NCBI RefSeq assembly: GCF_013249045.1
Contig: NZ_JABRWP010000001.1
Span: 372,001 to 436,000, forward strand
DNA: 64,000 nucleotides
Direction of reading: 5' to 3'
Source of the DNA: Winogradskyella eckloniae
GTDB lineage: Bacteria; Bacteroidota; Bacteroidia; Flavobacteriales; Flavobacteriaceae
Shown: positions 44,455-51,916 of the stretch, piece by piece
Layout: every line of letters begins with the position of its first letter
How positions within the stretch are numbered: position 1 is the stretch's first letter
Notes under the pieces: generated by a model
Told to the model about the DNA's origin: nothing
Databases searched by the model: none
What the model saw: only the letters and a program-made list of their open reading frames with translations
Position numbers and translations under genes: made by a program

Positions 44455-44766
44455 TTATTCATTTAGAAATTCATATTCACGCTCTACTTTGCAGATGCGT
44501 ACATTATACCAATTGTACCATTGTTCACGTCCTTTTTGTTGTGCAAACAAATGCGATGTATTAGCTTTCCAATTTTTAATTGCTTCTAGACTTTTCCAAT
44601 AACTTACTGTGATACCAATGTCGTTTCGTGCAGAATCTATGCCTAAAAATCCATCTTGTTCTTTAGCTAAACGTTCCATTTTTTCAGCCATCTCAGTATA
44701 ACCCTCAATGTTTTTAGTTTGTGTTGAGGTAAATATTACGGCGTAGTATGGTTTGTCGTTCATCAT
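44455..44766 (-). CDS. Antibiotic biosynthesis monooxygenase (ABM)-fold protein
   Basis: The 103 aa protein is a single ferredoxin-like alpha/beta domain: YYAVIFTSTQTKNIEGYTEM, MERLAKEQDGFLGIDSARND, IGITVSYWKSLEAIKNWKAN and HLFAQQKGREQWYNWY are typical of the ABM family. Members include heme-degrading and quinol monooxygenases and many with unknown roles. It lacks obvious heme-degradation residues, so no activity is claimed. It lies 54 nt upstream of pbpC on the same strand. Confidence 0.85.
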   Translation of the reverse strand: MMNDKPYYAVIFTSTQTKNIEGYTEMAEKMERLAKEQDGFLGIDSARNDIGITVSYWKSLEAIKNWKANTSHLFAQQKGREQWYNWYNVRICKVEREYEFLNE

Positions 44767-44804
44767 GTAAAAATGTGCTTGTGCTTCAAGAAATATTATA
44801 ATAA

Positions 44805-44837
44805 AGACCTATAAGGTGTCTAAAACCTTACAGGTCT
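44805..44837. repeat. AGACCT...AGGTCT hairpin downstream of the SH3 gene
   Basis: AGACCTATAAGGT (44805-44817), loop GTCTAAA, ACCTTACAGGTCT (44825-44837), one mismatch. On the minus strand it follows the SH3 gene stop by 17 nt and is trailed by TTTATT, so it probably terminates that gene. Its sequence is a diverged, inverted copy of the hairpin at 45827-45859. Confidence 0.6.
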
Positions 44838-44854
44838 CTAATTAAGTGTTTCTA

Positions 44855-45706
44855 TTAATAATCTTTTGGTATATCAAATTCAATTATTTTTTCAGTGATA
44901 TTATCATCATAATCTGTGATAATAAATTTAAGAAAAACGCGGTTTGTAGATACAGCAACGGGATAATTTTTCACGTTTTTTATATTCTCAACATATTCTA
45001 ACCATTTGTCTCCACATTGGTCAATAACTTCTGTTTTTAAGTCTTCAATTGACGTTTTTATGAATTTTTTCCAATCGTTTTCAGTATAAGTTAGAGTTTC
45101 AAAAGTATTAGATCGCAACTGTTTTATTGGTTTCCATTCAGAATCATAATGTTTCCATTCATTGGTATCACATTTTTTATCTGCACTCATAAACGAAATG
45201 CTATTTTCATAGCGTTGAAAGATGTTTACATGTTTATAGTCATTTTCTACCAAAACAATTTGCTTTTGTTCTGGTGTGGCACCTATATCTACATTTATTT
45301 TTAGTGAATCTTGTTGTTTTAACTTGTGAATTCTTTTGTTGTCACTTGTAGCTAAATTTTTTATTTCAACATTTAATTTTTCTAATCCTATTCTAATCGT
45401 TTTAGAAATTTTTGTTGACGATAAATAACCGTTAAACACATAACCAATATGATTTCTGGTTTCAACTTTTACCCATTGTCCACTTACTTTTTCTCCAGCC
45501 TCTACAACTACCAGTTCTTTATCTGTTTTTTCAATAACACCAATGGCTTCACCGTAAGATAATTTACTCAAAAGCTTTGCGCTAATATCTGGTTGGTCTC
45601 TAAGAGATAATCCACTTTCTGCAGCAACATAAGCTGTTTGTTGTGCTGTTACTAATGCAACACTTAAAAGCATTGCGATCGCTAAAATCTGTTTTAAATT
45701 GTTCAT
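44855..45706 (-). CDS. Secreted SH3-domain protein
   Basis: The 283 aa protein has a signal peptide (MNNLKQILAIAMLLSVALVT, cleavage near AQQ). A bacterial SH3 (SH3b) domain follows at about 22-100: AAESGLSLRDQPDISAKLLS and WVKVETRNHIGYVFNGYL are the standard repeats. SH3b domains bind peptidoglycan peptides. The remaining 180 residues are beta-rich and unrecognised. It lies between the alpha-2-macroglobulin and the ABM/pbpC genes on the same strand, flanked by related hairpins. A cell-wall role fits its neighbours (inference). Confidence 0.78.
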   Translation of the reverse strand: MNNLKQILAIAMLLSVALVTAQQTAYVAAESGLSLRDQPDISAKLLSKLSYGEAIGVIEKTDKELVVVEAGEKVSGQWVKVETRNHIGYVFNGYLSSTKISKTIRIGLEKLNVEIKNLATSDNKRIHKLKQQDSLKINVDIGATPEQKQIVLVENDYKHVNIFQRYENSISFMSADKKCDTNEWKHYDSEWKPIKQLRSNTFETLTYTENDWKKFIKTSIEDLKTEVIDQCGDKWLEYVENIKNVKNYPVAVSTNRVFLKFIITDYDDNITEKIIEFDIPKDY

Positions 45707-45758
45707 AATTTGTTGTTTTTGGGTTAAACATTTTTTTAGCGGTTTTTATTCTAGGATT

Positions 45759-45778
45759 CTTGTCTGTCGACCGACAAG
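45759..45778. repeat. CTTGTCTGTCGACCGACAAG near-palindrome
   Basis: A 20 nt inverted repeat with one G-T mismatch pair, much more GC-rich than its surroundings, in the 156 nt gap between the alpha-2-macroglobulin and SH3 genes. It is the first of three adjacent hairpins. Confidence 0.5.
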
Positions 45779-45796
45779 TGTTTAGTTTGTTTTATC

Positions 45797-45817
45797 ATGC
45801 TGAACTTGTTTCAGTAT
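45797..45817. repeat. ATGCTGAA-CTTGT-TTCAGTAT hairpin
   Basis: An 8-bp stem (one wobble) with a CTTGT loop. From memory, words of the form TCATGCTGAACTTGTTTCAG recur between genes in flavobacterial genomes; that is recollection, not something shown in this window, where it occurs once. Confidence 0.45.
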
Positions 45818-45826
45818 CTTATTTTT

Positions 45827-45859
45827 AGACCTGCTAGGTTTTAAAAACCAGCAAGGTCT
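45827..45859. repeat. AGACCT...AGGTCT hairpin downstream of alpha-2-macroglobulin
   Basis: AGACCTGCTAGGTTTT and AAAACCAGCAAGGTCT pair with two bulged A, 3 nt after the alpha-2-macroglobulin stop on the minus strand. It shares the words AGACCTG, AGGTTTT and AGGTCT with the hairpin at 44805-44837 read in the opposite direction. It may double as a terminator. Confidence 0.5.
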
Positions 45860-45862
45860 TGG

Positions 45863-48800
45863 TTACTTCTCTACCGTAATCCATTGGCCTTTATTTCTAA
45901 CTAAATAATCATTATCATACATGGCTTCAGCTTGTGCGCCTGGCAAATAATAGGTGCCTAAATATGATGCATTTAGTAAAACGGTAAAGGTTTTGGTGCC
46001 GTATTTTCCTTTTTTATTCATATCAAAATAGAAATTGACACGATCGTCTCTTATATCAGTATATCGAGCTTGGCTTACAGTTGTGTCTCCAAAGGCTGTG
46101 AATCTTGTATTCACAATATCCCAACCCGAAGGGAAAATTTGAGTTAACGCAACATCTCTCACATAATCATTTGTTAAGTTTGAAATACTTACGGTTGCTA
46201 CAAAATCTTGTCCTTGTTGAAGCTTTGAAACGTCAATTTTATTGCCTTGTAAATCTTTATAAATAGTTGAAATAGTAAAGCCTCTTTGCTCTGCTAATTC
46301 TTCACCTAATTTTAGTTTACCAGAACTTACAACTCTAACATAGACTAAATTATCTTTGGCATTATTAATAGAAATTTGGTTAGTACCATCTTTAATAGGT
46401 ATGCTGCGTTGTGCAATAGCATTTTTAGTATCAATAGTCTCCGATTTTCCATTAATACTGTATGATAGCTTTAAATCTTTTCCGCCATTTTTAATGACCA
46501 TTTTTCCCATAGCTAATAAACTATATGCTGTGGTTTGAGTACTCATCCAATTATCTCCAGATAGATCTTTAGCAATTGTTTTTGCTAATTCTCTAGCTTT
46601 AGGATTACCTGTAATAATCATAGTTTCTAAAGCCATTGCTCTATTTCTATCTACAGAACCGTACGTGTAATAATTAGATCTTGGTGGCTGAAAATTAATA
46701 TTTGCCGTTTTTGAAATAGCATCACTAGCTTCTTTTTGACCAGCCAATGCATAAGCTGCTGCTAATCGCCATTTAGCTTCGTTTGAGATTTCTTCAAACT
46801 CACGTAATCTATTCATACTGGCTAAATCTGGACTTCCGGCTAATGCCAACGTGTATAAACGATACGCTTGTGCTAAATCTGAATGATAAATTTTATAGCT
46901 TGGTCTCCAATTACGAGCTGCTTGTTTTTGATAGGCTAGCCAATTACTCTTAAACGTTAATGGTAAAACAAAACCTTTTTTCTCAGCTTCAATCATAAAA
47001 TGACCTGCATAACTTGTAGTCCAATCATTTGCTGTGTTTTCTCCCATCCAATAACTCATACCTCCATTTGGTTGTTGAAAATTCCCTAAACGTTTTATTC
47101 CACTTTCAATATTACTTTGAAGTTCTTTCTTCCTTTTCGCTGTTAAATCAAAAATATCTGCTAAGAATAACTGAGGGAAAACACTAGATGTTGTTTGTTC
47201 TAAACAACCATGTGGATAACGAATTAAATATTGTAATCTTCGTGTAAAATCCATTGGTGGTAAAGTTGAAAATTCTACGGTTGCTGAATTGGTTCCAGGC
47301 ACACCAAAAGTAGTAACATTAACAGATTGTTTAGCGTTAGCTTCTAGTTCATAATCATTAACTTTAGAGGTATAAGGGTTAGGGTTTTCTACATCTATCT
47401 CTACTTTATATGTCGATTTTTCGCCATTACCAGACGCTATAACTTCTATAGTATTTATGCCTTTTGCTTTAGTGACATCCAATTCAAAATACACCATTTT
47501 TTCGTCTGGTTTATTGAATTTTAAGGATTGAGACGCTTCGCCTTTTACAGTAATACCATCACTTAGTTTTAAAGACAGATTAACGTTTTTTACTTTGTCT
47601 TCCATGGCAAAAACCGTCACAGGAAGTGTTACTTTTTCGCCAGGACTTAATTTTCTTGGTAAGGTTGCCAATACCATTAACGGTTGCTTAACCTGTACGG
47701 ATTTGTCTGTGCTTCCATAAGCTTCAGTGGCATTATTACCAGCAACAACCATGGCTCTTACGGCACCAACATAATTTGGCATTTTAAGTTGATGTGTTTT
47801 GGTTTTGCCTTCGCCTAAAAGGAAAGGACCTAAATACGTTACTACAGGTTTAAAACGATTGGCTTTTTTGTTTTTTCCACCAGCAGCACTGCCGTCACCA
47901 CCAATTGCAAATACTTGGTCTACGCTGCCAGAATATGCACCTATAACATCATCAAAAATGTCCCATGTTTTTACACCCAAAGCTTCTCGTGCATAGAAAC
48001 TATCCCAAGCATTTGGTGTTTTAAAACGGGTTAAGTCTAGCAAACCTTCTTCAACAACAGCGATGGTATAAGTCATAGCTTTGTTGTTTTTCTCAGACAC
48101 AGTTATCTCATAAGATTGTTCTGGTCTAATGACATCTGGCATCTTAATTTCAGGTTCTAATTTTGTTGATGGATCTTCTACCATCATTGGTATGACACCA
48201 AATAATCGAATTGGTAAATCATTAGATGAAATGGCATGTGGTTGTAATAGTGAAATGTTAATAAAAACATTTGGTGCCATTTTAGAGGTTACCGGAATAT
48301 CAACTGTAGTTTCTCCAGGCTGCGTTTTTACCCATTGGTGTTGCAGTACTTCTGAGCCATTTTCTATGCTAACTAAAGCTCTTCCTTCAGTGCCAGAAGG
48401 GAAGGTTAATTTTGCGACATCTCCAACATTATAGTTATCCTTATCTGTAGAAAAGACTAACATTTTTGCGGCTTCCTTATCGTTTGATGGATTTGTAGAC
48501 CACCAATTTTTATAAAAATATGCGGTACGTCCTGTGGCATGTCCACTCACAGGATCTACGATTCTAATTAAGTAACGACCGCGTTCGTTCTCCGGAATTT
48601 TAAGTTTAAAATTCGCTTTACCATTAGCGTCTGTGTTTACAGAAAACGTTTGGACTGGTCTATGGTAATTGCTCGATACGTAACTCGATAGGTTGTCGTA
48701 AGACGAATTCCACCACCAACGCCATTCTACTTTATAAACTTTTACATCTAGGTTTTTGCGTTGTACAGGTTTGCCTTCTGCCGTTACAGTAGCTACATTA

Positions 48801-51436
48801 AAAGTGTGATTTTCGTCTGTAAAGAAAGATCCATAATTGTTTCCTTTTGGTGATTGTAAGCCTACAAAACTTTCGTAAGGTGCGTAAGGCATAGAGAAAG
48901 CATCTAGTGAAAAATCGCCACCATTTTCAAAAGCTCTTACTAAAAACTGCGCTCTTAACATGCCTGGTGCATTTTTACCAATATTTAATTTTGAATTAAT
49001 TTTTGCATTTCCATCGTCATCTAAATTGCCTTCGAAAACATTGGTTTCTTCTGAGGTAAATGTTCTCGTAGGATCGTTGAAAACATAATCCTTGTAACCT
49101 TCAAAACTAGTATATGATGATGTGAATTTTGCTTTTACTTCGGCTTTTAAATTTTTAGCTGGTGCACCATGTAACCAAGTGACATTTAGGTCGCCTTGAA
49201 GGGGTTTATTGTTCGTTAAAATTTCATCTTCAAAGTCTATTTTAATTTTTAGTCGATTTGGTTTTACGGTTTCGATTTTTAAACCTTTTGAGAAGGTTGC
49301 ACCACCTACAGATACTTTAGCATTATAGTTTCCTGTTTTATAATCTGATGAGGTTGGTACTATAAAATCATAGAAATTATTAAGATTATCTACTGACACT
49401 TTTCTGTAAACTAATTTACCAACAGGATCTGTAATTTCTAGTTTTACAGGATGACGTTTTGGTAATTTATTGGCATTGTCATTAAGCATAAAGGTTAAAA
49501 ACAGACTGTCTCCAGGTCTCCAAACGCCACGTTCTGCATAGATATAACCTTTTAATCCGCGTTGTAATCTGCTTCCAGATACATCGAATTTACTTAGTGA
49601 TAAGGACATGCCATCATGTAATTTTACATAACTCACACTTTTTCCTTTAGTGACGATGGCAAAGGCTGCTTTGTTTTTGGCATCAACCTTAAAAATACCG
49701 TCTTGGTTTGTGTTTCCACTGGCTAATTCTTGTTGCTGGTAATTGTATAGTGTCACATTTGCTGCACTTTCTGGATCAGTGTTTAGAATATTTGTAACGG
49801 CAAACATATAGTTATTGTCATTGCCTTGTTTTGCAATGACACCAAGATTTGAGCTAATTAAGTTCTGAGAAACAACACGGTTTCCGTAGTTAAAATAAGA
49901 ATCTGTGCAAGGGTTATCTCTATCTCTCCAGCGGTAATTGTTGTTTCTGTAACTGTAGCTTAAGTTATCCCAATACAATTCTTCCCTATAATTTTCTTCT
50001 TCTTCGGTAAGGTCTTCAGAGGTATAGTAGTCTTCGCCATAATAATCGTCGTAGTAATCATCTTCTTCAATATTTGTGGTTTCAGCTTTTGAAGAACAAT
50101 CGTATAATGAATACGACTTTTTATAGCTCAATTCTACGCGATAAATGGCACCAGGATCTGCCGATAAGTATTTAGATAAATCTATGCTGTAGGCTTTCCA
50201 TTTACCTGTGTTTTGGTTGTCTTCTTGAATTAACGTTATGGTTTCCTTAGCGATGCGTCTTCCTACTTTTTTAATCGCGTATGGATCGCCACTACTAATA
50301 TGATAATCTTGTAAAAATTGAAGCACGTTATTTTCGTATATTTTAATAATTCGCACATCGACTTTACTCAAATTAACGGCTTCAAAATTAAATTTTAAGT
50401 TATTGGAATTTGGAAGAATACTTCCATTACTGATGAGTCTTACTTCTGGTTTAATTTCTTCAAAAGTGATCGTTTCTGAAAATGGCTTTTTTAGCTTATA
50501 GCCATCTGTATTTTTGATGCCTTTAAATACATCGACCTGAATGTTGCCAACTAATTTAGTGTCTGGATACACACGTAAAACGTTGCCATCTACTATGTAT
50601 TTTGGATTTTTTGCATTTTGAAGCGAAACTAAACCTGCAAAGTTTTGTTGTTTTACTAAGGGATCAGAAAAATTTAAGGATAAGTATTGTTCTGGACTTT
50701 GTACCACTTCGGTATTAACAATTACAAAGTTGTTTTTACCAGGAATGGTTAAGAAATTCTCGCCTTTGTTTTCTGCTTTTATTGCGGCACCATCCCAAGC
50801 GATATCAATTTTGCTGTCTTCAACTAAACGATTGATACTGTCTATTTTAAACTCGAAGTATTTTGAATATTCTAATTCTTCATTCCAAACTAATTTTAAG
50901 TCTTTTGAGTTTTGAGATGCCGAAACTAACTTTTTTGCATCGGAAAGTGAAATCACATCTGCAGATCTTAAATCAGCAAAAAGGTATTGCCACTCTTTAC
51001 TGTAAGACTGTAAATTTTGCGTTGTAATATTAAAGCTTGGTGTAATGGTTTTAAATTGAAATGTATAATCTTCAAACTCCTTTGGGATATCGTTGTATAC
51101 CTCTGACAATTTTATTTTTACCGTGTATTCTGTAGCAGATTCTAAATTTTCGTCTGGTGTAAAAAGCACTGTGTGATTGTTCATGGCTTTTAATTCGCCT
51201 TGAACGTGTGGTGTGATTTTTATAAGATCTGTTGGTAATACTTTATCAATTTCCCATCCAGCGACCGTATCAGAAAGGCTAATTTTTATGGGTTCTGCAA
51301 CTGAAACTAACCCTGAAGTCGTATAACTTATATAATTTCTATACTTAAATATATTATCGGTTTCAATAGTTTTATCCTTACAAGAGTATGCGGCAATGAC
51401 AATTAGGAGTAGGACGAGGTGCTTTTTGATGTTCAT
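45863..51436 (-). CDS. Alpha-2-macroglobulin family lipoprotein with intact thioester
   Basis: The 1857 aa protein begins with a lipoprotein signal (lipobox AAYSC, Cys19). MG/bait-region domains follow, with GVWRPGDSLFLTFML typical of bacterial A2M and an A2M core near LTRFKTPNAWDSFYAREALG. The thioester motif is PHGCLEQTTS (Cys1411, Gln1414), followed by the alpha-alpha toroid and a C-terminal receptor-like domain. Bacterial A2Ms trap attacking proteases and are partnered with PbpC for wall repair. An unusual Asp/Glu/Tyr-rich insertion lies near 49.9-50.1 kb. Length is normal for the large class. Confidence 0.94.
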   Translation of the reverse strand: MNIKKHLVLLLIVIAAYSCKDKTIETDNIFKYRNYISYTTSGLVSVAEPIKISLSDTVAGWEIDKVLPTDLIKITPHVQGELKAMNNHTVLFTPDENLESATEYTVKIKLSEVYNDIPKEFEDYTFQFKTITPSFNITTQNLQSYSKEWQYLFADLRSADVISLSDAKKLVSASQNSKDLKLVWNEELEYSKYFEFKIDSINRLVEDSKIDIAWDGAAIKAENKGENFLTIPGKNNFVIVNTEVVQSPEQYLSLNFSDPLVKQQNFAGLVSLQNAKNPKYIVDGNVLRVYPDTKLVGNIQVDVFKGIKNTDGYKLKKPFSETITFEEIKPEVRLISNGSILPNSNNLKFNFEAVNLSKVDVRIIKIYENNVLQFLQDYHISSGDPYAIKKVGRRIAKETITLIQEDNQNTGKWKAYSIDLSKYLSADPGAIYRVELSYKKSYSLYDCSSKAETTNIEEDDYYDDYYGEDYYTSEDLTEEEENYREELYWDNLSYSYRNNNYRWRDRDNPCTDSYFNYGNRVVSQNLISSNLGVIAKQGNDNNYMFAVTNILNTDPESAANVTLYNYQQQELASGNTNQDGIFKVDAKNKAAFAIVTKGKSVSYVKLHDGMSLSLSKFDVSGSRLQRGLKGYIYAERGVWRPGDSLFLTFMLNDNANKLPKRHPVKLEITDPVGKLVYRKVSVDNLNNFYDFIVPTSSDYKTGNYNAKVSVGGATFSKGLKIETVKPNRLKIKIDFEDEILTNNKPLQGDLNVTWLHGAPAKNLKAEVKAKFTSSYTSFEGYKDYVFNDPTRTFTSEETNVFEGNLDDDGNAKINSKLNIGKNAPGMLRAQFLVRAFENGGDFSLDAFSMPYAPYESFVGLQSPKGNNYGSFFTDENHTFNVATVTAEGKPVQRKNLDVKVYKVEWRWWWNSSYDNLSSYVSSNYHRPVQTFSVNTDANGKANFKLKIPENERGRYLIRIVDPVSGHATGRTAYFYKNWWSTNPSNDKEAAKMLVFSTDKDNYNVGDVAKLTFPSGTEGRALVSIENGSEVLQHQWVKTQPGETTVDIPVTSKMAPNVFINISLLQPHAISSNDLPIRLFGVIPMMVEDPSTKLEPEIKMPDVIRPEQSYEITVSEKNNKAMTYTIAVVEEGLLDLTRFKTPNAWDSFYAREALGVKTWDIFDDVIGAYSGSVDQVFAIGGDGSAAGGKNKKANRFKPVVTYLGPFLLGEGKTKTHQLKMPNYVGAVRAMVVAGNNATEAYGSTDKSVQVKQPLMVLATLPRKLSPGEKVTLPVTVFAMEDKVKNVNLSLKLSDGITVKGEASQSLKFNKPDEKMVYFELDVTKAKGINTIEVIASGNGEKSTYKVEIDVENPNPYTSKVNDYELEANAKQSVNVTTFGVPGTNSATVEFSTLPPMDFTRRLQYLIRYPHGCLEQTTSSVFPQLFLADIFDLTAKRKKELQSNIESGIKRLGNFQQPNGGMSYWMGENTANDWTTSYAGHFMIEAEKKGFVLPLTFKSNWLAYQKQAARNWRPSYKIYHSDLAQAYRLYTLALAGSPDLASMNRLREFEEISNEAKWRLAAAYALAGQKEASDAISKTANINFQPPRSNYYTYGSVDRNRAMALETMIITGNPKARELAKTIAKDLSGDNWMSTQTTAYSLLAMGKMVIKNGGKDLKLSYSINGKSETIDTKNAIAQRSIPIKDGTNQISINNAKDNLVYVRVVSSGKLKLGEELAEQRGFTISTIYKDLQGNKIDVSKLQQGQDFVATVSISNLTNDYVRDVALTQIFPSGWDIVNTRFTAFGDTTVSQARYTDIRDDRVNFYFDMNKKGKYGTKTFTVLLNASYLGTYYLPGAQAEAMYDNDYLVRNKGQWITVEK

Positions 51437-51893
51437 GATGTTGATGGGTTAAAGAGTAAAACTACGATTTAAAAAAGAAGGGTAGGTGCATTCTTGTTAA
51501 ATAAGTACTGTGATTTTTATGGGTTTAGACTTTGGTTGGTTGTTAAATTGTTCTTAAAGTTAAGAATTGTTATGAAATGAAGGGAGGAAATTAGGATTGT
51601 TTTAGCATTGAAATTTGCAAATAATATGTAACGATTTATAATTATTTTTTAGAGGATTTAATAGGAGGATTAATCTCAATCTTGCGCTATTAAGTCTCAA
51701 ACCTCAAGGATACGTTGTGTTAAGATCGGCCTTACTATTTATAAGCTTTGCATAGGTTGCGCATTACATAATGGCACGTTCAATTTGAACATCATTTAAA
51801 ATGGGTAAACTTTTAGTTTTTGCGACTTTAGCTAAATGAAAAATAGCTAGTATTTGCTTAGCGTTTCGATACTCATGAAGTAAATAAACTCTA
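51437..51893. other. 457 nt gap between alpha-2-macroglobulin and FG-GAP genes
   Basis: Most of this is AT-rich with no recognised element. No TAnnTTTG box with good spacing was found for the alpha-2-macroglobulin gene. The right-hand half contains a 50-codon minus-strand frame (51764-51916) described separately. The segment 51670-51760 is less AT-rich and may be decayed coding sequence. Confidence 0.4.
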
Positions 51894-51916
51894 TCATTTA
51901 ACCATAACTTTAACAT
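51764..51916 (-). CDS. Possible 50-residue ORF or gene remnant
   Basis: An ATG at 51914-51916 opens a 50 aa frame beginning MLKLWLNDRVYLLHEYRN and ending QIERAIM. It overlaps the end of the FG-GAP gene by 23 bp. The amino acid composition looks protein-like, but I recognise no family. It may be the C-terminus of a lost gene, a real small protein coupled to the upstream gene, or chance. Confidence 0.22.
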   Translation of the reverse strand: MLKLWLNDRVYLLHEYRNAKQILAIFHLAKVAKTKSLPILNDVQIERAIM

